A program made the position numbers and the translations under genes. The notes under the pieces were generated by a model. It was given only the letters and a program-made list of their open reading frames with translations, was not told the origin of the DNA and did no database searches. From Magicicada septendecula (lineage: Eukaryota > Arthropoda > Insecta > Hemiptera > Cicadidae): a stretch of DNA of 64,000 bases. Shown here piece after piece: positions 9,484 through 20,229 of the stretch (positions are counted from its first letter, which is position 1; every line of letters begins with the position of its first letter). The stretch is taken from assembly GCA_034769895.1 (NCBI GenBank), contig CM068372.1, positions 437,848,958 through 437,912,957 on the forward strand. The letters are read 5' to 3'.

Positions 9484-11120
9484 TACGAAGTGAAGAATCC
9501 CGACGAGGAACTACAGACAGTATTCTACAAGCAACGAGAGCGACTCCACGCTCGTCGATCGTCCAGAAAAACGTGATTTTGACAGCGAACAGCTGTAAAC
9601 ACCAACTAACCTCAAACTTTGAATGGAGGTTAGATCAACATAAGAAGACAGTGCAGTATATTTTCAAGTGAACTATTACGGAGTATATGCGTATAGGAGT
9701 GAGTGCAGTGCATTTATTAAAATCAATTAATTAATTAAAAAATATTAATTAATTACAAAGGTTATAAAAAAGTGTTAATTCTTCGAACGACCAGTTACGC
9801 AAGTATCAATGCAAATAACCATTCTACTATACTTGTCAAATAATTAATAAGTTACAGAACGCTAGTAGTGAATCAAATTAATTTGAATTAATCGATAAAT
9901 TGCCCGAACTCCAAAAGGATGGGAACTTAGAAAAGTCTGATAAACAATGATAAAATTGAGTGATTTTAATACTGTAACGACAATTTTAATTCTTTGTATA
10001 ATTCAATTGTATTAGCATAAGAAAAGGACATTGAATGATCAATGAAGGGAAACTGAACCCTGACCATTAAGAATTTAAGAATGTTTTATATTTAATTCTA
10101 ATAAGTGAACTTAGAGTCACACAACAGTGTTACCGAATTGTAACAAATGAATTTAATTTACCTGTGTTAAGTACATCCAATCTAGGAGATTACTCAGAAC
10201 TACGAAACTGAATTTAAATAATTATTATCACATAATTAACCAATTTTAAATAAACCAGGTTACATGAACCATTATTAACCTCAATGACTAACAATGAACA
10301 GTTGTTCATATTTTATATTATATTAAATTAACAATCAATGATTTTATGTTAGGTCTACTTATTAATAAAGTAGTATATTTTATTATATATGTGTATTTTG
10401 CAGACTCAAAGAACCTACTACTATCATTTTTATAAAGCATTATATTTGTTTACTAATGAAAAATATTCGCCTAGCCAAATGCAGTCATACCATCCTGAGA
10501 TTTTAAATGTTTTAGAGTCCATGTTCTATTTTAATTGTTTTACAAAAGGAAGGTAAACCATTTCACTGTATCAGATATTAATTTTTCTTGAGTTGAGTAA
10601 ACAACCATAGTTTTATGAACCTTTAAAAGTGTTGACTTTCATTGTAAACAATAGAAATACAGCTTAGTGAGTAACCAGAGACGATTGGTACCAGACGTCA
10701 AAAGCGGACATTCAAATGGAATGATTTTTACCAACCATACTATCCAATATATTGCTACACGTTACAACTCATTATAAATACCATGTCTATGTTATGTTTA
10801 TGTTAGTGTATAGGCAGGAAATTACTGATCCACTCACCACAGCTGATAATAGAAGAGCCAACAGAAATTCCAGAGAATCGAGCTCAAGAAAGTGAATTAA
10901 TAAACATTTTGAAACCATATAAACTGAAATAATAAACGACGATAAAAAGAGTAAGTGAACCGATTTATTCACGACCGGATTCAATAATAGATTGAATTGG
11001 GTGGAATAAATCACTAATACAAAACTTAATAATAAAAACGAGCTTTCAACAATAATAATAAAACAAACAACCAGACCCTATAATAAACAGAACGGGAGAG
11101 ATTCTAGTCGACTTACAAAT

Positions 11121-11139
11121 TGGCGACCAACGTTCGAGG
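11121..11139 (+). other. Primer-binding-like site of giant element
   Basis: TGGCGACCAACGTTCGAGG begins three bases after the 5' LTR end. Its complement ends in ...TCGCCA, as expected for a tRNA 3' end. The particular tRNA was not identified. Confidence 0.6.
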
Positions 11140-11284
11140 TGAATTAGGTGAAAAAAATATTTAGCCTAATTAATAAAAATAATCATTAACCTAATTTTCG
11201 AGGCAGCTGCAATACACAGAACCAAAAGTGCATCGGAGAGCAACCTCTAAGAAACGTGCGGCGGAAGTGGAGAAAGAAATAAAC

Positions 11285-12088
11285 ATGGATGATAAGGAGG
11301 CGACGCCAGTAGAAGATCTAGAGGAAATATTACCTCCTACGGAACCTAACCGACCCGTACAACCAGAGGAACAAATTGAGAGACCCGCACAAACAGGGGA
11401 CGTAAGTCTACAAGAAATAATGAGGGCGATCATGGAAAATAACAAGAGGATGGAAGAGACCAATAAGAGTATTGAATTGATTAATAACAAAATTGATGAC
11501 GGCCAGAAAAATATTGAATCATTAAAAGAAAATTTTAATGAGAAATTAAATAAAAATAACGAATCAGTAACCAAAAATATGGAATCGTTAAACAAGAAAA
11601 TGGATGACAGCCAGAAAAATAGTGATTCATTAAAAGAGTATTTTCAGAGAAGTCTGATGGAACAGTTAACGAAAAATAAAGAAGAACTGAGTAAGAAGAT
11701 TGATGACAGCATCGAAGATAGTAACAAGAAGATTGAAATTATCAGCCAAAGAATCGAAGACAGGAGTGAGAAATTAAATACGAAGATAGAAGAGGAAATA
11801 ACCGAAGTCAGGCGAGAAGTTTCCGAAATTAACGAAAGGTGGAAGATAAACCAACAAGAAATACAGAAAACAAAAGAGAACCTTCAAACCCGAATTAATG
11901 ACATTGAAGAATCTCACTTAAATAATTTCGAAACCATCGCAAAGAAACAAGAAGACTTGAAGCAAGCACAGGTACACTTGGGAACGAGGTGTGAGGAAAT
12001 CACCGCCACAGTGAACGATGTTCGGGAACAAGTACACACCGATAAAGAAAAAATGGCCGAGGTGCAACGGCGAGAGCTTAATAATTGA
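11285..12088 (+). CDS. Coiled-coil ORF upstream of gag in giant element
   Basis: From the ATG at 11285 (MDDKEATPVEDLEE) this frame gives 267 residues. An acidic, proline-containing head is followed from about residue 40 to the end by a long charged helix rich in K, E, N and S, with repeats of the type SLK..F.....N..K and MDDSQKN, typical of an extended coiled coil. An upstream in-frame GTG at 11228 exists, but the ATG is preferred. The stop overlaps the next ORF by four bases, and the next frame is -1 relative to this one. It may be the N-terminal part of one gag polyprotein broken by an indel, or joined by frameshifting; no classic slippery heptamer is visible. Exact family not recognised. 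Confidence 0.6.
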   Translation: MDDKEATPVEDLEEILPPTEPNRPVQPEEQIERPAQTGDVSLQEIMRAIMENNKRMEETNKSIELINNKIDDGQKNIESLKENFNEKLNKNNESVTKNMESLNKKMDDSQKNSDSLKEYFQRSLMEQLTKNKEELSKKIDDSIEDSNKKIEIISQRIEDRSEKLNTKIEEEITEVRREVSEINERWKINQQEIQKTKENLQTRINDIEESHLNNFETIAKKQEDLKQAQVHLGTRCEEITATVNDVREQVHTDKEKMAEVQRRELNN

Positions 12089-13266
12089 GAGAAGAAATCA
12101 ATTTATTCGGGAGTCAGCCGATACAGATGACAGGGATACCAAACGTGGATAACAGAGGAACAATAAACTTCCAAAATTATAAGAAAAATCCAATGGAGTT
12201 CATAGAAAGAGTTGAAGAAAATATCGCGCGTACCCGTGAAACCAGGTGGACAACTATACGGAGTATGTTAGACGAGTATTTTAAAGATGTGTACGATAAT
12301 TGGTGGATGGCTACCAGACACGAGGTACAAAATTATGCCGACTTCAAGACACTACTTAAAACAAAATATTGGTCCGAATCAATACAGAATATCGTGCGCG
12401 ACGACATTTGTAACGGAAAGTACGATCATAATAAGAGAACCACACTCACAGCGTACTTCCTGGGCAAGGTGTGCATGGCCAGGAACCTTGAACCAAAAAT
12501 ACCTGAAGAATGCCTTGTTACTAAATTCGCATACCACTTTGAAGAGGGTGTGGCTAGAGCGAGACTGAACGGACAGATACGCACAATCCAAACTATGTCC
12601 GCATTGTTAGAAAATTACGAACAAGAAAAATACTATCGAAGGAGTCGACTGAGACAGGACACATACTTTGACAGAAACAGCCAGACCGGCTACAGGAATA
12701 ATTATCGGGGGGATTATAACAACCCAAACAGAGATAGTGCCGACCAGAATCCGAGACCGACTAGTAATGGAAATAATTATCCACAGAACAGGAACAACAC
12801 GAATTATAAGCCGAATACTCATAACAATAATAACCATTACAACAACAATTATCGTACTAATTACAACGGCGGAAATCAGTACTGGCCAGTGAATGGGAAC
12901 ACACCATATCGGCCAAATAATAATAATCACCAGTACCGACTGAATAACAGAAGCAACCAAAACCAAGGAAATTTTAGAAGAGCAAATTACGTTCGTGCTG
13001 ACGAAGAAAATGGAGGGAGGCGCTTCTATCAGGGACGTCGCAGTTTTAATGAACACAGTAATCAGTATAGCCAGGACGTAAAAATCAGAGAGTCCGGTTA
13101 TGACTCACGAAGGAGCCGCAGTAGCGAAGATGTAAATAGAAACCATAATAGTGGACCTCAATATAACAATGCGAATAGACCCGAAGGAAGAGAGAATCGA
13201 TCACCTAGCACAACTGAAAGGAGCAGTGAAGAGAGTGCTATCTCTTTAAACGGACAGCAGCAGTGA
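12085..13266 (+). CDS. gag capsid-like ORF with Asn-rich tail
   Basis: 393 codons, open from 12085; the first ATG is at 12127. Residues about 28-200 look like a retrotransposon gag capsid: NFQNYKKNPMEFIERVEENI, then a W-rich helical region and LNGQIRTIQTMSALLENYEQ. The remainder is a low-complexity tail extremely rich in Asn, with Tyr, Gln and Arg. No CCHC zinc knuckle is present, unlike the gag of the arrayed Gypsy element here. The function would be RNA packaging. A 75-codon frame (13263-13490) follows with a 4-base overlap and may be a frameshifted continuation. Confidence 0.65.
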   Translation: MREEINLFGSQPIQMTGIPNVDNRGTINFQNYKKNPMEFIERVEENIARTRETRWTTIRSMLDEYFKDVYDNWWMATRHEVQNYADFKTLLKTKYWSESIQNIVRDDICNGKYDHNKRTTLTAYFLGKVCMARNLEPKIPEECLVTKFAYHFEEGVARARLNGQIRTIQTMSALLENYEQEKYYRRSRLRQDTYFDRNSQTGYRNNYRGDYNNPNRDSADQNPRPTSNGNNYPQNRNNTNYKPNTHNNNNHYNNNYRTNYNGGNQYWPVNGNTPYRPNNNNHQYRLNNRSNQNQGNFRRANYVRADEENGGRRFYQGRRSFNEHSNQYSQDVKIRESGYDSRRSRSSEDVNRNHNSGPQYNNANRPEGRENRSPSTTERSSEESAISLNGQQQ

Positions 13267-13710
13267 AAACTTACATGAAACCCTCACTGATCCGATCTAT
13301 TGGGTACGACGAACGACGACAACAGACGAAGAATCAGAACACATTTACTATTATACGTAACCACTATCTGAAGGATATTAGGGGAGATCTTATGGAAGAG
13401 GAAGTCACAAAAGATAATAACAATAACAGCGAAATCGCTTATATATCTTGTAGCGTGACAGATAATCCACACAAATGCATTACTCAATGATCATTAATAA
13501 AGCTCTAATATATGGAATATCCAGATGAGAATTAATTAAAATGCACTATTTAATAATATATTCACAAGAAAGGTTGAATGAAGAAAATTTCTGCAAATAA
13601 TATAATAATACAAATTTTAAAAACCCAGAAAACTAAAAATGATAACAACAAAATTACCCAGGTAAGATAGAAGCAGGCAATTAATATACCCCGTCAAAGA
13701 AACCAGACCA

Positions 13711-14960
13711 GAACAATCAAAGCTACTGAAGACAGAAGAAAGAAGAATAATTAAAACTAGAGAAGAAAGAAGACTAATTAAAGCTACTACTACAGAAGAA
13801 GGAAGAAAGAAGAACAATCTAAGCTACTGAAGAAAGAAGAACAATTAAAACTCAAAGAAGACAGAAGAACAATCAAAGCTACTGAAGACAGAAGAAAGAA
13901 GAATAATTAAAACTAAAGAAGAAAGAAGACTAATTAAAACTACTACTACAGAAGAAGGAAGAAAGAAGAACTAATTAAAACTACTACTACTGAAGACAGA
14001 AGAAAGAAGAACAATCAAAGCTACTGAAGACAGAAGAAACAAAACTAATCAAAACTCAAAGAAGAAAGAAGAATAATTAAAACTACTACTACTGAAGAAT
14101 GAAGAAAGAAGAACTAATTAAAACTACTACTACTGAAGAAGGAAGAAAGAAGAACAATCAAAGCTACTGAAGACAGAAGAAACAAAACTAATCAAAACTC
14201 AAAGAAGAAAGAAGAATAATTAAAACTACTACTACTGAAGAATGAAGAAAGAAGAACTAATTAAAACTACTACTACTGAAGAAGGAAGAAAGAAGAACAA
14301 TCAAAGCTACTGAAGACAGAAGAAACAAAACTAATCAAAACTCAAAGAAGAAAGAAGAATAATTAAAACGACTACTACTGAAGAATGAAGAAAGAAGAAC
14401 AATCAAAGATACAGAAGACAGAAGAAAGAAGAATAATTAAAACTACTATTACTGAAGAATGAAGAAAGAAGAACTAATTAAAACTACTACTACTGAAGAA
14501 GGAAGAAAGAAGAACAATCAAAGCTACTGAAGACAGAAGAAACAAAACTAATCAAAACTCAAAGAAGAAAGAAGAATAATTAAAACTACTATTACTGAAG
14601 AATGAAGAAAGAAGAACAATCAAAGATACAGAAGACAGAAGAAGGAAGAATAATTAAAACTACTACTACAGAAGAAGGAAGAAAGAAGAACAATCAAAGC
14701 TACTGAAGACAGAAGAAAGAAGAATAATTAAAACTAAAGAAGAAAGAAGAATAATTAAAACTACTATTACTGAAGAATGAAGAAAGAAGAACAATCAAAG
14801 ATACAGAAGACAGAAGAAAGAAGAACAATCAAAGCTACTGAAGACAGAAGAAACAAAACTAATCAAAACTCAAAGAAGAAAGAAGAATAATTAAAACTAC
14901 TACTACTGAAGAATGAAGAAAGAAGAACTAATTAAAACTAAAGAAGAAAGAAGAAGGAAG
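13711..14960 (+). repeat. Purine-rich minisatellite with about 143-bp higher-order unit
   Basis: The sequence is built from subunits such as 'gaagaaagaagaacaatcaaagctactgaagacagaag' and 'aattaaaactactactactgaag'. A marker 'actgaagaatgaag' recurs at 14094, 14237 and 14380 (spacing 143 and 143), so several near-identical higher-order units are present; outer units are shuffled. It lies between gag and the spacer of the giant element. Stops occur in each frame, so it is non-coding in its present form. Confidence 0.85.
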
Positions 14961-17900
14961 TGAGACGACCCATATAAAACAAAAACCCCATAGGGAAAAA
15001 ACCCCAAAAACCCCAAAACCAATAAATGCCCAAAAAAAGAAAGTATAACACATTAAAAAACCATATCACTGTAAAACTGACAAAAAACTAAAAGTGTTAG
15101 CAGTAGTAAATATTAGTGCATTCAAAAAGTTATTGTGTAATGTGTATAAACAAATCTTCACAGTTCCCCCATGGTTGAATATTTCATATTAAAAACTAGA
15201 AAAAGACTAGTAAATATAGTAATAATTCACCATGGAAAAGTGTAAGTGATCAAATTATAACTAATAAACTTTAAGAAAGGTGCATGAGTAGCAGTACAAA
15301 GTAACAAACTTTAAGTTTTGTGAACAGTGTCTACTTTGATAATGAAGTAGTAATTTTACTAATAAAAAGCTACTAAAACTGTATGAACATTCCATAGAAT
15401 GGAATATAACTTAGATAGCCAGGGTTATACTTTAAGAGGGGGCATAAATCTTATAAAATGGGGAATTACAGAACTAACTGTTTATGATGAAGTTGTAGAA
15501 GGTATTAACAATTATATATGGATCCAAATGTGGGGTTCCAATTAAATATAGCATTTAGATAAGTAAGGGTTAGTCATAAGAAATATTAGTATTATAATTG
15601 TTATTTTATTGTTCATGTTAATTTAGGAATGCATTATCTAAAATTAGATATCATTCCAATGTGGTAGAAATACTTTTTATTATGTTATTAGGTGATATAC
15701 CAAAACAATGTTATTAAGAACACCAGTTTTATATATCTGGGTGTTATATTTTAATAGTATAATCTATAATTACTGTTATGCCAGATCAGAGAACTAATTT
15801 TTAATAAAATATATCAGAGTCAGAAGTCAGAGAAGGAAATAAAATAATTACATTAGTAGAACATTCTGCAAATAGCCACAATTCAAATCTAGGCAATATA
15901 ATAAAGTTAAAATGCAGAATAATTAATAAACCTAATCTTATAAACCAGTCAAACTGACAATATTTAGGCAAGATACACCCAACATATTAAATACTATGTA
16001 AATAAGGCTTTCTAAAGATATGGTCATTCTATGAGTAAAATTATTTATTTGTATAATGAAATACCATTTTAAACTGAAATAGGTTCACTAACATTCTCAT
16101 AAGGGGAGTCATATACAACTGAATTATATTAAAAAACCATCATTAGTATACTAAATTGCAATAAAATAAGTGAGAATTGATAATTATACAAATTTAAGAT
16201 TTCATAGAATAATAATTATATTAGTTAAAATGGCTATTATTTACATAGAAGACAGGGAAGTATAATTTTAGGCCTACCTCCCAAAAAATTATAAGAAATA
16301 TAATTTTCAGATAAAACTTTGTAATACTAACTTAATTACTATCAAAATAAGTAGAATAGAATAGTGAAAACGAATATGTATTTTATATTTCAAACAGTTA
16401 AATAATAACGAATTTATTTTTTGAACATAAAGTATATTTTTAAAGTGTATCGGAAGTTATGGCAATTTTAAACAATGTCTTTTTAATATTAAATTGGCTA
16501 AGACGTTTCGGATGACGAAGGAAATCCACACAGTTCATTATTATACCTCGAAGAGAGCACTTCTTGTGAATATTTGATTGAACCAACCTTTAATGGACTT
16601 ATGTTACAACGGAGTTCTGAATCATTTTATGTAAACTAAATTTTTAACTATTTTAATGAAAGTGAAGTGGTGAAGTTGACCCACGAACTACATAACACCT
16701 ATAAACGAAATCACATATAACCAATTACATTGAAATAACACTGAAATCGCATCAAACACCAAGTGAAAATTCGAGGTTAACTGACACGCACAAACATCGG
16801 TAGATATACCCATTTAACAACATTTTTATACAAAGTGAACGATTCCTGATACACCAGTGACAATAAACTATACCCCAGAAGATCATATACCATAGCGAAG
16901 AACATTTAACCGAAGAAAGGCCATATTTTCTCAACAAGTACGTTGTTTACATTAGAAGCTTTCAACGCGCATGCGTCAGGCGGCCATTCTGATCCAGTTC
17001 CGTCACCTCAATTAGAGACGACTAGGCTGCTTTCTGGTTTGAACAAAATTATATATAAACTTTTATTATTAATAATTACCAGTATATTGTTTAAATTTAA
17101 GACCTTTTTTGAATTGTAAGTGTTATACTTTCATGTCCCTGACCTTCTCTGGCTTTTTATATAAATAACCGTTCAAAGAACCTGTTTAAATAATACAATT
17201 GTAAAACTTCTAATATCGACCGACCCTGAGCAAGAACTCGATATGGCTTGTAACTTCGATTAATTAATCGACCAACCTTATTATTGTATTTAATAAACGT
17301 ATTTGTCTGTTTTTTGGTAAATTGGAGTTGATTTCTCTTATAAAAGGACATAATCATTAATTAACCAAGAAAAATAGATAATCTTTAAAGGCAGTATATG
17401 CGAAACTACAACATTTCAAGAGTAAGAAGAAGAGAGCCGTTTTCGCCTAACTTGAAGTTAATTGGATTATCTTTTTAACTAATTTACCAAACAGAAATTT
17501 ATTACCAAATTAAACACCTTACTATTATAATTATAATTACGATCCACAACCTCAATTTATTCCTAAATATTAAGCACATAAATACCTCGAAAATATTTTT
17601 TCCGAAATTATTTTTTTTTATAAATATAAATTTTAAATTTATATTTTATTTCAATTTGCTACACAGCAAAATACACTTTATTTAATTGATGGTAATAACA
17701 TCCCAATTACCAATAACAAAGACCAGGAACTTTACCAAATCGACGATTCCCAGAGCGGAACGTCACTACTACACATACACACCATAAAAATTATCCTGGA
17801 TAATATTATACCAGAACAAGCAACACTTTATAAATTTAATTATAATTTGTAATAAATAAGTTATATTACAAAATTGGCTTCCATCGCGGGGCTAGAAGAA

Positions 17901-18000
17901 ACCAGGACTTCAACGTTATATAGTACAAAATTTGGCTAGCCCAACCAATGGGGCTTACAGGTGAGCACAATCTACATACATCAACCTTTTATTTATTTTA
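14961..18000 (+). other. 3-kb non-coding spacer between gag and protease
   Basis: AT-rich, with no credible ORF and no similarity that I recognise. A C-tract block occurs at 14990-15025. At 17866-17890 'attacaaaattggcttcc' resembles the 5' LTR/primer-site junction (ttacaaattggcgacc, 11113-11126). A splice-donor-like ACAG/GTGAGC lies near 17956-17966. Separating gag from pol by several kb is unusual, and a spliced pol message is possible but unsupported. Confidence 0.5.
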
Positions 18001-18018
18001 TTATACCCACTCAATAAA

Positions 18019-18624
18019 CAAGTTAGATTACAATCTGCCGAAGTGAATGGCATAACTACGAAAATCATGATCGACACAGGAGCCAATGTATCACTAATCG
18101 ATCAATTAAAATTGAATAAAATACAAAGTAGAAGTAAGGAGACAATACCGACCTTACCAGTAAATAATATCACATTAATCGGAGCTACAGGATGACAAAA
18201 TAAGACCATAAGAAAACAGGTCCAACTAGAAGTCACTAGTCAAGGGAAAACACTTCCTATAATCTTTTTAGTAGCCAGAGGGTTACCATTTAATTTGTTA
18301 ATAGGCTGTGACGTATTTAGAAAATACGCAGCTATAATAGATATGAGGAGAGCAAAAGTATCTCTGAGCTCAAATTGTGTGCAATGGACGGCGGAGTTAA
18401 TTGGAAGCGAAGAAGCCCCTCATGACCGGATCATTTGTTATGTTAGGGAAAATAATAATTATAGGAATGCAATACCCCGAGAAGAAATAAATTGTGAAAA
18501 TGAAAGAGATGACTTGTGGGAAGAAAAGTTAGAAGAAATCCGAAGGTTCCAAACAGCTAAATGTTATAGAAGAATAACCGATAATCAAATAGAAGAATTA
18601 ATTACCATTTATAAGCGATATTGA
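18019..18624 (+). pseudogene. Aspartic protease region of giant element
   Basis: The frame contains the catalytic motif MIDTGANVSLID (DTGA at about 18072-18083) and, about 75 codons on, LLIGCDVFRKY, which matches the conserved ILG/LIG..D strand of retroelement proteases. Stops interrupt the frame at 18193-18195 (TGA) and 18622-18624 (TGA); coding similarity continues past both. The following linker toward RT is also frameshifted near 18730. The protease would mature the polyprotein, but this copy is dead. Confidence 0.75.
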
Positions 18625-18667
18625 CATGTATTTTCCGATACACCCGGAAAAATAAAGAACTTCCAAT

Positions 18668-19456
18668 GTGAGATTAAATTTAAGGAAACAGCCGATTTTA
18701 AGAAAAAATCTTACCCCGTCGCTACTCTCAAAAAAAGCAGTCCGGACAGAAATTAACCGACTCATTGAAGAAGATATTATCGAGCATAGTTATTCCCCAT
18801 ATACAAATCCTATAGTGGCAGTGCCGAAGAAAAATGGCAAAGTGAGAATATGTTTGGATGCCAGAGAAATCAACAAAATTATAATCAATGATCAAACATC
18901 ACCAGGGGAGATCGAAGAGATATTAAAGAAATTTTACGGTACTCGTTTCATCAGTACCTGGGACACCGTATGCGGATATTGGCAAGTGGAATTGCACCCC
19001 AATAGCCGAAAATATATGGCATTTATATTCGAAGGGCGCAATTACTAATTTAAAAGGCTACCCTTTGGTCTTGTAAATTCAGTGGCCGTATTCTAAAAGT
19101 GTATGGACAAAATTCTAGGACAAGAGGCCCTATAATTCACTATGGTATATGTTGACGACCTGTTAATTATATTTGATAACTGGGAAGACCATTGTAACAG
19201 AATAGACCAAGTACTATCGAAATTAGCAGAAAATAATGTGACGGTGAAGCTGGAGAAGTTCATCGCCGATGAAGTACAATTCCTGGGATTCAACTTATCA
19301 GAAAATGGTATCACCCCATCTCATGAAAAGATAGAAGCAATACAATTATTCCCAACACCCAAGAACAAAAAGCAGTTACAATCATTTTTAGGTATCTGCA
19401 ACTATTATAAAGGAAAAATTTTTAGAGTCAATAATGTTACACCACCCAGACTTTAA
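18668..19456 (+). pseudogene. Reverse transcriptase of giant element
   Basis: The frame shows the Ty3/Gypsy RT order: IEEDIIEHSYSPYTNPIVAV, PKKNGKVRICLDAREINK, a motif A region (FISTWDTVCGYWQVEL), FKRLPFGLVNS, and the catalytic YVDD box in MVYVDDLLIIF at about 19148. Then come EKFIADEVQFLGF and QSFLGICNYY. In-frame stops are at 19046 (TAA), 19094 (TAA) and 19133 (TAA). After NYYKGKIFR about 60 residues normally linking RT to RNase H are deleted near 19430, where the frame changes. Confidence 0.85.
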
Positions 19457-20225
19457 AAGAGCATTTTATATGAATTGTGATGCCAGCGACGTAAGTCTAG
19501 GATCAGTCCTATATCAAGAAGACGACCAAGGAAATCACCTTGTGGTTAGTTTCGCAAGCCGAGTACTAAATAAAAGTGAGCGTAACTACCATACTACAGA
19601 AAAGGAATTACTCAGCATTGTATTTGCATGTAACAAATTCCGAACCTACATTTTGGGTTACTCATTAACGGTCAGGACAGACCACAAATCAATATCCTTT
19701 CTGAAGAACTGCAAATTGAGTCATTAGAGACTGACAAGATGGACACTAGCGTTGCAGGAATACAACATTAATTGGGAGTACGTACCAGGAAAGTGCAACA
19801 TAGCAGCAGATGTGCTATCTAGAGTCAATATACAAAACCAAACTTTTGAGGGAGAAAGGGAGACGGTAGCAAAAGTATACCATATTATAAAAGACAGAAC
19901 AGAACTAGCCAAGATAATAAATAAAATAAAACACCAGCAAGAAAGTGATGAGAAATTGAGAAACATTTGCAAGAGATTAATTGAACAAGATGATAGGATC
20001 ACCCCACACTACTGTATGTACAAAGACATTTTATTTATAAAATATAGGCACCAATGTAACCAGTGGAAATTAGTAATACCCAAGACCATCGAGAAGGAGA
20101 TCACCATGGATTACCACATTAGATATGGACACATGGGAGCCGTGAAGGTAATCAAAGCACTAGAGGAACATGTATACTTCAAAGATATTAACAGAAGAGT
20201 ACGTAACTACATTAGACATTGCCAC
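19434..20225 (+). pseudogene. RNase H and integrase zinc-finger half of giant element
   Basis: This frame gives the RNase H motif YMNCDASDVSLGSVLYQ, then TTEKELLSIVFACNKFRTYI and RTDHKSIS (acidic catalytic residues present). A TAG stop is at 19725. Next come EYNINWEYVPGKCNIAADVLSR and the integrase N-terminal HHCC zinc finger, H...GHMGA...RHCHL. The second half of the CxxC pair lies after the 17.9-kb insertion, at 38179. The 17,945-bp insert plus 4-bp duplication is a multiple of three, so the frame continues beyond it. Confidence 0.85.
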
Positions 20226-20229
20226 CTAT
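20226..20229. repeat. Target site duplication CTAT (left copy; right copy 38175-38178)
   Basis: CTAT directly abuts the TG/CA ends of the arrayed Gypsy element on both outer sides. Removing the array and one CTAT restores the integrase CxxC motif in frame. Confidence 0.9.

Larger units (their letters stand above)
3704..11117 (+). repeat. 5' LTR of giant element (interrupted by two Penelope insertions)
   Basis: It is contiguous with the 3' LTR as follows: 3704-4292 equals 40147-40726; 6585-6943 matches 40874-41016 and then 45845-46056; 8488-8729 matches 46058-46289; 8730-11117 matches 48763-51177. Bases 4293-6584 replace a 147-bp block kept in the 3' LTR (40727-40873). Bases 6944-8476 are a Penelope insertion with an 11-bp duplication. 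Corrected length is about 3725 bp. The 8488-11117 part has no ORF of note. Confidence 0.85.

Noticed and set aside
13711-14960. CRISPR-like regular array
   Set aside because: Repeats are contiguous, degenerate and nested, with no unique spacers, and the genome is eukaryotic.
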